DNA from: Saccharomonospora piscinae
GTDB lineage: Bacteria; Actinomycetota; Actinomycetes; Mycobacteriales; Pseudonocardiaceae
NCBI RefSeq assembly: GCF_005862235.1
Contig: NZ_VCEK01000008.1
Span: 1-33,109 of the forward strand
Reading direction: 5' to 3'
Length of the DNA: 33,109 nucleotides
Positions 15,151-23,199 of the stretch are shown here, piece after piece (the stretch's first letter is position 1; each line of letters opens with the position of its first letter). The notes beneath the pieces were generated by a model. That model saw only the letters and a program-made list of their open reading frames with translations. It did no database searches and was not told the origin of the DNA. Both the position numbers and the translations under genes were made by a program.

Positions 15151-15611
15151 CGGGCTAGGCTGCCGGTATAGTCATTGAGTCGCTGTCGCGTTCAATATTA
15201 CCCCGGCGCGTTGTCTACTATACCCCGGGGTGCCCAACCCCATAGGTCCAGCTCTTCGAGTCCTCCCTGTGTCAGGTCGCCGATGGCGACGTTGACCGTG
15301 CAGCGCGGGCATCCCGGCAACGGGATGTGCGTGGAGGGCTGCGAGGAAGACCTGAGCCACGCCTGGCTGTAACAAGCGTTATACAGCGTTTGAAACCCGC
15401 ATCGGGCTGTCGGCGTCGCCCCCAACGGCGCGCGGTGGGGATGGTGGTGGTTTTCGGGGTGCCAGGTGGGGTTGTGTCGCTGAGCCGGGTGACACACCCC
15501 CACCTGTGACGCATCGGCTGTGTGGGTTCTGTGGGGTCGGTGTCTCGTAGGTTGTCCACAGATCTCGCGAGCCGACCTCGCGCGGCGGGACGGGGTGGCA
15601 CGGTCGGGCGC
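15151..15611. other. Intergenic region with weak coding candidates only
   Basis: About 460 bp. On the plus strand ATG 15283 would give a peptide ending PGNGMCVEGCEEDLSHAWL, which looks protein-like but lacks a ribosome site. On the minus strand a frame ends CPRCTVNVAIGDL and on to 15198. They overlap, and I cannot choose between them. AAGCGTTATAC at 15374-15384 repeats 12247-12257. Confidence 0.3.
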
Positions 15612-15782
15612 ATGAGTGATGCGAAGTTGCGGCCGGTGCCGCCGTACGAGCCGCCCGCCGTCGAGCACGTCATCGACGGGAATGGTCAACCAGTGGTCGA
15701 GCCTGCACCTACTCCGGGGGCTGACGGTCCTGGAGTTTGGGGACCTACTGAGGGCGGCTTTCCTGGTGGTAGAAGTCGGTGA
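15612..15782 (+). CDS. Small proline-rich hypothetical protein, 56 aa
   Basis: ATG 15612 gives a Pro/Gly-rich, partly disordered protein (SDAKLRPVPPYEPPAVEHV). The frame is open further upstream, but there it reads as low-complexity Arg-rich sequence. Its 3' end overlaps the convergent gene at 15745 by 38 bp. The composition suggests a real but short protein; no family recognised. Confidence 0.4.
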   Translation: MSDAKLRPVPPYEPPAVEHVIDGNGQPVVEPAPTPGADGPGVWGPTEGGFPGGRSR

Positions 15783-16485
15783 GCAGTTTCTCGGCGGCCT
15801 TCCAGGTCTCGGTTGCGGCTTCGGCGGCGGCCAGTTCCCGCTCGACCTGGTGGCGCCGCTCGGTGCTGAGTGCGTCGGATGGCATCGCGTGGAGCTGGGT
15901 GAGGGCGTGGGCCTGGCGCTGTTCGGCGCGGTGGCCGCGAGCGCGCAGCAAGTCCCGGAGTCGCAGGTAGGCCAGTTTCTTCATGCCCATCTGCGTGCCG
16001 TCGAGGGTGTCAGTGGGCGCGTGGGTGGTGGTCGCGGCAGACCAGCGTTCGTGGGCGGACTGTCGTGAGATGCCGGCCGCGGCCCCGATGCGTTCCCAGC
16101 TCGCTCCCGCCGTGCGGGCGTGCGCGACCGCGGCGGTGATCTGGTCGCGGGTGTGGTCGGCGTCGGCAATGAGGTCGTGGACCGCCAGCTCGGGCACCGC
16201 CTGGCGCAGGTGGGCCTGCCACTCGAGGAAGCACCCCGTGCCTGTTTCCCAGCCCTCCACATCGTCTGGGGGAAGGTCTGAGGGCCCGGTGTCGGGCCAG
16301 TCGGAACGTAGGTAGACGTGCTCGCCGCGCCAGCCGCAGGCGCATCCGGCGCTCCAGCCGACCACGCTGCGCTCGGGGGGCACTGGATAGCAGGTGGCGG
16401 TGGTGCCGTCGTCGAGGAACGTCACGACGTGGCCCTCGTGCTCGTACGCGCGGTCGTAGCCGCTGTCATGCACCCAACCCATCAC
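15745..16485 (-). CDS. Hypothetical DNA-binding (HTH) protein, 246 aa
   Basis: The N-terminal part (about 1-60) has a beta-rich, cysteine-containing segment (GWSAGCACGWRGEH). The middle (about 110-150) is a helix-turn-helix: AVAHARTAGASWERIGAAAG, then ISRQSAHERW. The C-terminal part is a long charged helix (about 170-240, ERRHQVERELAAAEAATETW), probably a coiled coil for dimerisation. Proteins of this layout recur on actinobacterial elements. Two copies of a GTCAGGG-NN-CCCTGAC palindrome lie just upstream of its start and could be its own operators. Confidence 0.6.
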   Translation of the reverse strand: MMGWVHDSGYDRAYEHEGHVVTFLDDGTTATCYPVPPERSVVGWSAGCACGWRGEHVYLRSDWPDTGPSDLPPDDVEGWETGTGCFLEWQAHLRQAVPELAVHDLIADADHTRDQITAAVAHARTAGASWERIGAAAGISRQSAHERWSAATTTHAPTDTLDGTQMGMKKLAYLRLRDLLRARGHRAEQRQAHALTQLHAMPSDALSTERRHQVERELAAAEAATETWKAAEKLLTDFYHQESRPQ

Positions 16486-16494
16486 GCCTCCATC

Positions 16495-16537
16495 CGTCAG
16501 GGTTCCCTGACAAGCAGGGTGTCAGGGAACCCTGACG
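16495..16537. repeat. Perfect 17-bp inverted repeat, possible double operator
   Basis: CGTCAGGGTTCCCTGAC and its exact reverse complement are separated by nine bases. Each arm is itself a dyad (GTCAGGG-TT-CCCTGAC and GTCAGGG-AA-CCCTGAC). It lies between the stop of the toxin gene and the start of the HTH gene at 16485, so it is a terminator for one or an operator for the other. Confidence 0.75.
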
Positions 16538-16623
16538 AACGCAAGGTGGGCGGGCGGATTCTTCGCCTCCACGACGGCGAGGACAAAGCCCGCGCGCCAC
16601 GACCAGCGGCCGGGCTCAGGGCG

Positions 16624-16875
16624 TTAGCCCAGCCACCGGACGTCGAGGACTTCGACCCGCTCATCGAAGTCGAGCACCAGGTAGAACACGAGCCCCTCAC
16701 CGTGCGGGCCGAACACGAAAGTCAGCACACCGTGCGGCTTTGCCGGGTGCAGCGGCCGGCCGCTGCTCGGCACGGTCTCCAGCGTGCTGCGCAGCTCCAG
16801 GTAGGCGCTCAACGCCTCGGCGGGCAGCGCATCGAGCTGCGCCTGGACGCGCTCGTCGACGACGATCCGGTACAC
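16624..16875 (-). CDS. RelE/ParE-like toxin, 83 aa
   Basis: GTG 16875 lies seven bases after the upstream antitoxin stop. The protein has the RelE-fold order: a first strand (VYRIVVDERV), two helices (QAQLDALPAEALSAYLELRS), then strands rich in aromatics (GVLTFVFGPHGEGLVFYLVL) and the final strand (VEVLDVRWLG). RelE-type toxins cleave mRNA on the ribosome, ParE-type toxins poison gyrase; this sequence alone does not settle which. Length matches the family. Downstream of an antitoxin on a plasmid, it would serve plasmid maintenance. Confidence 0.72.
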   Translation of the reverse strand: MYRIVVDERVQAQLDALPAEALSAYLELRSTLETVPSSGRPLHPAKPHGVLTFVFGPHGEGLVFYLVLDFDERVEVLDVRWLG

Positions 16876-16882
16876 CCGCGGG

Positions 16883-17212
16883 CTACAGGCCAGCCTTGGC
16901 GCGGAGGGTCTCCAGCGGCTCATCGTCGGCAACCGGCTCCCCGGTGACCAGCTCGGCCGCCCGCCGCGCGACCGCGCGGAAGTTCCCGCGGTCGCTCTGC
17001 AACACCGCGACCCGGCGCCACTGCTCCAGCACCTCGAACAGCTCCACCAGCTCCAGCCGGTCACGAGCGGTCTCCAACGCCGCGGCGTAGGCCGCATCGA
17101 ACCGCGCGCGGTCGGACTCCAGCAGCGCCGAACGAATGGCGTGCGGCGAGGCACCCGGCGAGAGCGGATGCTGCCCGCCCGGCTGCGATACATCAGAGGC
17201 GTGCGCGGTCAC
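16883..17212 (-). CDS. Probable antitoxin (DUF6247-like), 109 aa
   Basis: I start it at GTG 17212; upstream codons read as poor protein, and the GTG may be leaderless. The chain is almost entirely helical and acidic-basic (DRARFDAAYAAALETARDRL, LFEVLEQWRRVAVLQ) and ends in an acidic tail (EPVADDEPLETLRAKAGL), as expected for an antitoxin that wraps its toxin. It resembles the DUF6247 group, which I recall preceding RelE-like genes in actinobacteria. The seven-base gap to the toxin supports a pair. Confidence 0.62.
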   Translation of the reverse strand: MTAHASDVSQPGGQHPLSPGASPHAIRSALLESDRARFDAAYAAALETARDRLELVELFEVLEQWRRVAVLQSDRGNFRAVARRAAELVTGEPVADDEPLETLRAKAGL

Positions 17213-17365
17213 AAACGCCACGATAAACCACCCCCACGCGCCGGACACTCACCTGCAGGCTGGCGGAGTTCCGCGCTGCACCGGCGACAGTTCCCGCCGC
17301 TGCTTCCCTCACAGAAAGCGGGGCGGAGGCCGGAGTGAGACGCTCAAAGCCGGGAGGCGCTGAGC

Positions 17366-17539
17366 ATGAGCGGCAAGCATGGCAGCGACAAGAGCACGCC
17401 GATGAGCAAGGAAGATGCCAGCCGGATCCAGTCCGCGGCCGACCGCAATCCGGACAGCGACTCGGCCCGATCGGGGTTCGCCGAACGTGCACAGTCAACG
17501 GCAGATCGCGCCATCGCCAACGACGAAAACGACGACTAG
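17366..17539 (+). CDS. Small SMP-like hydrophilic protein, 57 aa
   Basis: ATG 17366 follows GGGAGGCG. The peptide contains TPMSKEDASRIQSAADRN and SGFAERAQSTADRA. This two-part pattern (P-M-x5-RIQSA and GFA-x-RAQ-x-A) is that of the bacterial seed-maturation-protein-like (SMP) family of short, probably disordered proteins. Their role is unclear; a link to stress or DNA has been proposed. It is a monocistronic gene, divergent from the toxin-antitoxin pair. Confidence 0.65.
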   Translation: MSGKHGSDKSTPMSKEDASRIQSAADRNPDSDSARSGFAERAQSTADRAIANDENDD

Positions 17540-17748
17540 CCACGGGTCAGTCTCGGCTCCCGGGCCTGCCCCTTCGGTCGTGTCTCGAACGCCGCGATAG
17601 CACCTCGGCTCGGTGGCCTCGCGAGCGTCACTACCGCCGCGTACAACGGTCGGCGCGAGTTCACGTCTGATTCGATCAAGTCCGGGAAGGCTGGTAGCGC
17701 GTGGAGTTCGTTTGTGTGCAGTTCGGGGCCAGCGCAACCGGTGAAGGA
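17540..17748. other. Intergenic region, nothing recognised
   Basis: About 210 bp between convergent genes. No frame is supported and no strong hairpin is visible. Confidence 0.4.
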
Positions 17749-19245
17749 TCACCTTCGACTGTGGTCTCCAGCGGCGTAGCGCTGCCACGTGGTGCCCGCC
17801 TCGGCGGCGATCTGGGTGGCGGTTCTCGGGTTGTAGCCGAGCATTTCGGCGACGACCGGAGCGGGCGCTTGGCGCAGGAGATGCCTGATGGTTGCGGTGC
17901 GCCCGTCAAGGCTGGGCAGCCCGAGGTTGCGCAGCCTCAGCCGTAGCGAGGTGGTGTGCAGGGGTTGTCCGGCGCGGCGGCCGGGGAACAGGTGGCGGTT
18001 GTTGGCGTTGGCTGCGGTGTTCAGGTTCAGCCGGTGGTCGAGATAGTCGGTCAGCACGCTGGCGAAGGGTTCGGGTACTGGTGTGGGCGGGTTGCCGAGG
18101 CGAATGAGCACCTGGTTGTCGTCGCGGATGACGTCGTCGACGGTGAGCCCGGCGATGCGGATGAGGGGCTGGGCGTAGAGCAGGATCAGCAGCGCGAGCA
18201 CGCGGTCGGCGGGCGGAATGGCATGGTCGGTCAGGACGCGCCGGATGAACGCGATCCGCTCCTGCTGTCCCAGTGGCGCGGCCTGCGTGTGCATCACCGG
18301 TGGCGAATCGAGTGGCGGGAGTTCGCGTTGCCGGCGGCACCACTGCAGGAACTCGCGGGTGGCGTGGCCAGTCTGGGCAGGCTTGCTGGCGAACCAGTGG
18401 TCGATGTCGGCTTGGGTGCATCCGTCGATGCGGCGGCCGTCGTAGGCGAGGTAGGTCAGGAACTGCGCGGCGGTGCGCATGGTGTGGCGGGCGTTGTTGA
18501 GGCGGTAGGAGGTCACCGGCGGTCCGTGGCGCAGGCGGCGCAGAACGTGCCAGGTGCCGAACCGGGTCAGCAGCCGGCTGTGGCCGGGGTCGTCGATGGT
18601 TTCCAGCCAGGTGGGTAGCCACTGTTCGAACAGCAGCAGGAACCGGTCGACGGGCGGGAGGACGCCGCACTCGACGAGCAGGTCGCGGATGTAGATGGCT
18701 GACCGCCACGGTTGCAGCTGGCTCAGTCCGTGGTGGGTGAGTGGAACCTCGCCGCGGGCGAGCGCGGTCAGGACGCGCGCGGGCGCGGGGCGGCGTAGCC
18801 AGGTCAGGCGGCTGTTGGGCCAGTTCATGCCGTGGATGAGGTGAAACAGCGGCATCAGCTCGGCGCGCACGGTGCCGCTGCCGTCGTCCAGCAGCTCGGT
18901 GAGCCGGTCGGCCAGAACGCATCGGGCGCACGCGCCGGCGCGGTAGCTCGGTCCCTCCTGGCCGCATCGGCGGCAGGTGAAATCGCCCAGGCCGCCCGCG
19001 CAGTTGGTGCATAGGCCGGTGCCGTCCGGTGCGCGGCCGGGCAGCAGTCGGTGTGTTCCGCAGCCGCCGCAGCGTCCGTAGGTGTTGACCGCCTGCTCGA
19101 AGCAGGCGACGCAGACCGGGCCTTCCGGCCAGTGACGCCGTCGGACGCGCAGGCGGTTGTCGCCGTTCAGTTTGGCGTGGTCGGTGCATACCGGCCGGCG
19201 ACAGCGAGCACAGACTGGCTCGCTGTCCAGGTCGTTCGTGGTCAT
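17749..19245 (-). CDS. Zinc-finger tyrosine recombinase-like protein of a recombinase trio
   Basis: This is a 498-residue protein. The N-terminal about 115 residues hold four to five Cys pairs (VCARCRR, CVACF, CGGCG, CTNCA, CRRCG, CARC), a string of zinc ribbons. The rest is an integrase-like domain, with a core-binding part (about 240-310) and a degenerate catalytic part: LLYAQPLIRIAGL, then TIRHLLRQAPAPVVAEMLGY, then WQRYA. The arginine and terminal tyrosine are visible, but the usual HxxR and LGH signatures are altered (LGY). It overlaps the HTH gene by an ATGA junction, so it belongs to the coupled trio and probably acts as a partner of the intact recombinase at 19577. Confidence 0.8.
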   Translation of the reverse strand: MTTNDLDSEPVCARCRRPVCTDHAKLNGDNRLRVRRRHWPEGPVCVACFEQAVNTYGRCGGCGTHRLLPGRAPDGTGLCTNCAGGLGDFTCRRCGQEGPSYRAGACARCVLADRLTELLDDGSGTVRAELMPLFHLIHGMNWPNSRLTWLRRPAPARVLTALARGEVPLTHHGLSQLQPWRSAIYIRDLLVECGVLPPVDRFLLLFEQWLPTWLETIDDPGHSRLLTRFGTWHVLRRLRHGPPVTSYRLNNARHTMRTAAQFLTYLAYDGRRIDGCTQADIDHWFASKPAQTGHATREFLQWCRRQRELPPLDSPPVMHTQAAPLGQQERIAFIRRVLTDHAIPPADRVLALLILLYAQPLIRIAGLTVDDVIRDDNQVLIRLGNPPTPVPEPFASVLTDYLDHRLNLNTAANANNRHLFPGRRAGQPLHTTSLRLRLRNLGLPSLDGRTATIRHLLRQAPAPVVAEMLGYNPRTATQIAAEAGTTWQRYAAGDHSRR

Positions 19246-19580
19246 TCAGTCGGCGTGATCCGGGCGCGTTTGGGTCGGAGGGCGGCGATGTCGGCCGGTG
19301 CGGGCCGGTCGCCGGCGGTGACCTTGCGGACGCCGACGTTCTCGGCGGACGTGCTGACCAGTTCGGCCGGGTCGGTGGCGAAGATGTCGCACAAGGCGGC
19401 GAGGACTTGGAGCGAGAGTCGTTCCGGAACGCTGGTCACCAGCCGGTGGACCTGCGACACCGAGAGGTGGATGCCGCGCTCGCGCAGCGGCTCTACCAGG
19501 TCGGTGGTGTGGAACATGCCGTGCTCGGCCATCACCTCGCGCAGCCGCCAGGTGTAGGTGACCGTCCGCTTCTTGGTCAT
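19242..19580 (-). CDS. XRE-type HTH protein of the recombinase trio, 112 aa
   Basis: ATG 19580 overlaps the recombinase stop, and its own stop overlaps the next start (ATGA on both sides). This fixes a short gene nested in a longer open frame. Residues about 10-75 form a Cro/C1-type helix-turn-helix: WRLREVMAEHGMF, VEPLRERGIHLSVSQVHRLV, LSLQVLAALCDIFATDPAEL. A basic tail follows (ALRPKRARITPTE). Such a small HTH between two recombinases is a recurring actinobacterial arrangement; it probably represses the trio or directs the recombinases to their site. Confidence 0.85.
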   Translation of the reverse strand: MTKKRTVTYTWRLREVMAEHGMFHTTDLVEPLRERGIHLSVSQVHRLVTSVPERLSLQVLAALCDIFATDPAELVSTSAENVGVRKVTAGDRPAPADIAALRPKRARITPTE

Positions 19581-20710
19581 CGCCGTGGTGCCTCTCCCGT
19601 GCTCGCCGTGCCCAGGGCCTCGGCCATCGTGGTGTCCAGAACCCGCCGCAAGGTGCGTGTGCGGTAGTCCGAGGACACGCAGGTGTAGATCGCCAGGGTG
19701 CTCGCGTAGTCGTGCCCGACCTGCTCCTGCACGAACCGGGCGTCGAAGCCGTCCTCGATGAGGTGCGTGACGTACGAGCGGCGCAGCGAATGCAAGTCCA
19801 ACACCGGGTCCAGGCCCAGCTCCTCGCGGTAAGTCGCGAAGCGATGGTGCAGCTGCCAGCAGCCGACACGGAGCCCGCGCTCGGACGGCCACGCCGCTGG
19901 GTTGTTGTCGCGCTCGAACAGCGGACGCACTTCGGTGAACCACTGCTCCAGAGTTTCCGCTGTCCAGGTCCACACGCACAGCACGCCGCGGCGTTTCGGC
20001 GGGGAGCCCTTCCTGGCCTTGCCGTACCGGACCTGGCAGACGCCGTAGTCGCCGAACTCCGGGCCGTACGGGTTGCGGCTGAAGTCGGCCGCGTCGAGCA
20101 TCCTCAGCTCGTTGCGGCGCAGGCCGAATCCGTAGCAGATCTTGAACATCGTCACGTCCCGGAACGCCGACAGCCAGCCCTTGCGCCCCAACGCCCGTTT
20201 CCGTGCGATCTCCTCGTCGGCGTGGTCGAAGAGCGCCTGCAACTCCTCGCGGGTGAACGCCCGCTTGCGCGGATTCGTCTCCGACTCCTCGACGTGCGCC
20301 GCGGCGTTGGCCTCGGTGATGACCTGCACCGGATGCGTTCCGAACCGCTTCTCGCACTCCGCGGCCCAGCCGTATGCCGGGTCCACGATGAAGTTGCAGA
20401 ACCCGCGCATCGCGCCCTGATAGCCCCGGACAGTGCTCGTCGCGCAATGGTTGACCGCGCGAAGGTCGGCGAACCACTCGTCGACCAGTTGCAGTGTCCA
20501 CAGCCACGGGTACACCTCGACCTGCTTGAAGAACCGCTCCACGCGGCGAACCTGCGCTTCCACCGTCCCGTGCGCGAGGTTGCGTGCCAGCTGCTGGTTG
20601 CGCCAGCCGTCCAGCATCGCGGTGAAGACCTGCTCCTCCGGATGCAACAACGGCACCCCGGAGGCCAGATGCAGCCCCGCAGAACCGGCCAACCTCCGCT
20701 GATCACTCAC
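19577..20710 (-). CDS. Tyrosine recombinase/integrase, first gene of the trio
   Basis: This 377-residue protein has an N-terminal core-binding domain (about 27-115) and a complete-looking catalytic domain: R198/R199 (YGFGLRRNELRML), a Lys-rich beta-hairpin (YGKARKGSPPKRRG), H307 and R310 (LHSLRRSYVTHL), H333 (VGH) and Y342 (LAIYTCV). It is the likely active member of the trio. A mobile cassette or recombination module is the usual context. Two identical palindromes (20751, 20912) lie upstream of its start and are candidates for operators or binding arms. Confidence 0.92.
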   Translation of the reverse strand: MSDQRRLAGSAGLHLASGVPLLHPEEQVFTAMLDGWRNQQLARNLAHGTVEAQVRRVERFFKQVEVYPWLWTLQLVDEWFADLRAVNHCATSTVRGYQGAMRGFCNFIVDPAYGWAAECEKRFGTHPVQVITEANAAAHVEESETNPRKRAFTREELQALFDHADEEIARKRALGRKGWLSAFRDVTMFKICYGFGLRRNELRMLDAADFSRNPYGPEFGDYGVCQVRYGKARKGSPPKRRGVLCVWTWTAETLEQWFTEVRPLFERDNNPAAWPSERGLRVGCWQLHHRFATYREELGLDPVLDLHSLRRSYVTHLIEDGFDARFVQEQVGHDYASTLAIYTCVSSDYRTRTLRRVLDTTMAEALGTASTGEAPRR

Positions 20711-20750
20711 CCTGAACCGCCCTCCACTGATCGCATTCAGCGCGAGTATG

Positions 20751-20765
20751 TCGCATCAGATGCGA
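20751..20765. repeat. Palindrome TCGCATCAGATGCGA, copy 1
   Basis: A perfect 15-bp dyad, 41 bp upstream of the recombinase start. The identical sequence (16 bp shared including the next T) recurs at 20912. Confidence 0.7.
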
Positions 20766-20911
20766 TGGCCGAAATCGGGGCTTCGCTGACCAGGGCGTTC
20801 CGCGAGTCGTCCGGACCTGCCCGGCTCGGTTCGCTACAGTCGATCCCACGACGGCGCCATAGCGCCCCAGCTCAGGGGCTGCATCTGCTCGCAAATCACG
20901 TCGTGTTCAGT

Positions 20912-20926
20912 TCGCATCAGATGCGA
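20912..20926. repeat. Palindrome TCGCATCAGATGCGA, copy 2
   Basis: Identical to the copy at 20751, 161 bp away. It is probably bound by the HTH protein or a recombinase of the trio. Confidence 0.7.
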
Positions 20927-21468
20927 TATCACCGGGAAGCACTCCGAGTGCAAGAGGTGCTGTGGGAAATCGGACGGGTAGGACGGGCAGCGGGGCGGCA
21001 GGCTTGCCGTCTCCCAACGCAGCCCGGCCCGGCAGTCCTAGCGTGCCCCCGCGGGGCCGCGTGCGGACACGGCTCCCCGGACGCGGCGGGCCGCCCGCAT
21101 AGGCACACCCGGCGCGCCAGTTCGCGCCCATCGCCGCGAGGGAGCCGCCGGGGGAGCCGCGGGGTTGGGAGGGAGTTTTCCCTGTGCCCTCCCTCGCTCG
21201 GCTCCCTCGGGCCGACCTGCGCGAGAACCTCCGTCAAGGGAGTCAAGGGAGATCGTTCGACACCGCCAGAAGACGCGGTCCAGGAGCGGGTTTCCGGCGG
21301 ATCGATGCGACGCCTCCCTACGCCCGGTGAGGCACTCTTCGCCGCCCGGTGCGCGGAGCAAGATAGGACCAAGAGGCACTTTGGTCGTGGCATGGTCAAC
21401 GACGACATCGCTGCCGGTTCGAGGTGGGGAGACCTCGGGCCGGCGGGCCGACGACGAAGGGGACGGCC

Positions 21469-21915
21469 ATGACGGAGCAGGACACGGTCTGGGGTGGCAC
21501 GCGGCCGCGGTCGGCGGCGCGGTATCGCGACCGGGTGTGGAGACAGCCGGCGCGGCGCCCGCGGGGACGGCTGCGCTACACCGACACCGAGTGGGCGGTG
21601 ATCTGCCGGGTCGCGGCCGCAGCCGGGATGCGGCCGGGCGCGTGGGCGCAGCAGGCCGCATCCGAAGTGGCCGTGGCTGTCGACCGGGGCCGCCCCCTGG
21701 ACCGTGACGTGGTCGACGCGCTCGTCGCCGAGCTGCTCGAGCACCGCCGCGTCATGGCCAACATCGGCGGCAACGTCAACCAGCTCGCCACGGCCGCGAA
21801 CACGGCAGGCTACGCCGAGGCCGCGCTGGCCGCTGGGGAGCTGCTGCGCCTGGTACGCCGGGTGATCCTCGGATCCGAACAACTCGCCAGCGACCTCCGC
21901 CGCGCGCTGCTGTGA
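21469..21915 (+). CDS. MobC-like relaxosome accessory protein, 148 aa
   Basis: I start it at ATG 21469, with GAAGGGGA at 21456-21463; an in-frame extension to 21424 is less likely. The N-terminus is basic (RPRSAARYRDRVWRQPARRP). A ribbon-helix-helix-like stretch follows (LRYTDTEWAVICRVAAAAGM). The MobC signature is HRRVMANIGGNVNQLATAAN (about residues 92-111), followed by a helical C-terminus. MobC proteins help the relaxase open DNA at oriT. No relaxase gene follows in this window; a small membrane protein does. The element may use a relaxase encoded elsewhere. Confidence 0.78.
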   Translation: MTEQDTVWGGTRPRSAARYRDRVWRQPARRPRGRLRYTDTEWAVICRVAAAAGMRPGAWAQQAASEVAVAVDRGRPLDRDVVDALVAELLEHRRVMANIGGNVNQLATAANTAGYAEAALAAGELLRLVRRVILGSEQLASDLRRALL

Positions 21916-21984
21916 CACCGGGTCAGGTGCGCGCGGTGTCCACGGTTCTGTCGGGGTGGGCTGCATACTGCAGGAACCGCACCA

Positions 21985-22422
21985 GTGGTTGACGCGTTGC
22001 TTCCCCGATATCTGTTCGATGGGGAGTTGGAGGACATCATCACGACCGCCCAGCATGTTCCGTCCGAGAAGACCGTGCAGGCACTACGTGAGCAGTTGAA
22101 CCAGGACACGCAGATCCTGGCGTCCCTCGATCCGAATTCCGACGCCTACGAGCGACTGGCCGCCCGTATCGAACGGCAGACCGGCGAACTACTCGACTAC
22201 GAAGAACAACGGGAACGCCAACGCCGGGCGGCGCGGGTTGCTCAGGCGGAGCTTGCCGAGCGACAGCGCCAAGCCGACGCGACAGCTCACCGCCCGGTGG
22301 GATTCGTGATCGCGGTGATCGGCGGGGCCGTCATCTACACCGGGTGGGGAACCTGGTGGCTACTTCTCGGCATCGTCCTGTGCGTCTTCGGCCTGATCGC
22401 CCTGTTCACCAAGGAAATCTGA
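21985..22422 (+). CDS. Small membrane protein with coiled coil, 145 aa
   Basis: GTG 21985 with GCAGGAA upstream. Residues about 25-100 are a long charged helix with heptad-like spacing (VQALREQLNQDTQILASL, RQTGELLDYEEQRERQRRAA). Two short hydrophobic spans follow (VGFVIAVIGGAVIYTGW and WWLLLGIVLCVFGLIALF). The C-terminus is FTKEI. It lies 69 bp after mobC and may share its transcript, so a mobilisation-linked role is possible but unproven. Confidence 0.65.
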   Translation: MVDALLPRYLFDGELEDIITTAQHVPSEKTVQALREQLNQDTQILASLDPNSDAYERLAARIERQTGELLDYEEQRERQRRAARVAQAELAERQRQADATAHRPVGFVIAVIGGAVIYTGWGTWWLLLGIVLCVFGLIALFTKEI

Positions 22423-22504
22423 CCACAACCTGACAGCCCGGTCCCGGCACGCCTGGGGCCGGGCACTCCGCCGCGCTGCTGTGACACTTCGGGCGTGTGA
22501 ACAC

Positions 22505-22552
22505 GACGAGGCCCCGACCGGGAATGAACAGATTCCTTGGCCGGGGCCTCGT
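22505..22552. terminator. Bidirectional terminator
   Basis: ACGAGGCCCCG and CGGGGCCTCGT pair perfectly, with an inner GGGAAT/ATTCC pairing. It lies between the convergent genes ending at 22422 and 22621. Confidence 0.75.
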
Positions 22553-22620
22553 GCTCGAGCGGGGAAACGGCGATGGCGGTGCCGACGGCGCGCCCTCCCA
22601 CTGGGGGTGGGGCCGACTGG

Positions 22621-23199
22621 TCAGCTGGTGACGCGCCTCAGGTGCGGCGCGTCGGCGGCGAGGTCGCTCTGGAACGCCACACCGTCCCAGATGATCTCCG
22701 AGGTCACGGTTCCGGTGGAGCCGTCGCGCTGATCCTGCACCCGGTCGCCGTCGCGGAACCCGCTGCAGGCGGCGGCGTGGGGGTCCGCGAGCGCGGTCGT
22801 GATGATCCCGGCGTGGTCGAACGCCAACGGCATCGCCAGCGCCTCGTGCATGGGCCACCACACGGCCTCGGTCGCGTCGTCGGCCGCGACCGGGGTGAGC
22901 ATCTCGGGCAGGTCGGCGCGGTAGGCGACGGTGACGTACCGGCCGCGCGGGTCACGACCGGGCGTGTGCCAGGCCCCCAGCTCGACCAGCAGCGGCGGCA
23001 CGATCCCGGTCTCCTCGCCCAGTTCGCGGGCGGCGGCCTCAGCGGTGTCCTCCCCGACGTCGACGTGCCCACCGGGCAACGCCCAACTGCCCTCGAACGG
23101 CTCGTAACGCCGCTTGATCAGCAGTACGTGCTCGGTGCCGTGCGCGTCGGGGGCGATGGCGACCACGTCGGCGGTCAACCGCACGATCTCGTCAGGCAT
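22621..23199 (-). CDS. Nudix hydrolase, 192 aa
   Basis: I start it at ATG 23199, preceded by GGAGGGAG; the frame is open further upstream without a ribosome site. The Nudix box is intact at about residues 42-64: GGHVDVGED, then AARELGEETGI, giving the G-x5-E-x7-RELxEExG pattern that binds Mg2+. The flanking WALPGGH and YVTVAYRADL segments fit MutT/ADP-ribose-pyrophosphatase-type enzymes hydrolysing nucleoside diphosphate derivatives. The C-terminal about 50 residues (FRDGDRVQDQRDGSTGTVTS and onward) form an extra small domain. It is the most downstream gene of the minus-strand run ending at 22621. Confidence 0.9.
   Translation of the reverse strand: MPDEIVRLTADVVAIAPDAHGTEHVLLIKRRYEPFEGSWALPGGHVDVGEDTAEAAARELGEETGIVPPLLVELGAWHTPGRDPRGRYVTVAYRADLPEMLTPVAADDATEAVWWPMHEALAMPLAFDHAGIITTALADPHAAACSGFRDGDRVQDQRDGSTGTVTSEIIWDGVAFQSDLAADAPHLRRVTS

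Larger units (their letters stand above)
20711..21468. other. Long structured non-coding region between the recombinase trio and mobC
   Basis: About 760 bp without a supported gene; the open frames crossing it are shadows. It holds two TCGCATCAGATGCGA palindromes (20751-20765, 20912-20926). It also holds a GAGGGAG-rich dyad with perfect arms at 21138-21147 (GAGGGAGCCG) and 21199-21208 (CGGCTCCCTC). Its position directly before mobC suits an origin of transfer, but no nick site can be named. Confidence 0.5.

Noticed and set aside
15198-15689. 163-aa minus-strand gene
   Set aside because: Most of it is low-complexity Arg/His/Pro sequence; only the last ~40 residues look protein-like and no ribosome site supports an internal start.
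19712-21472. 586-aa plus-strand open frame
   Set aside because: The first kilobase is antisense to the intact recombinase and the rest runs through non-coding sequence; no motif.
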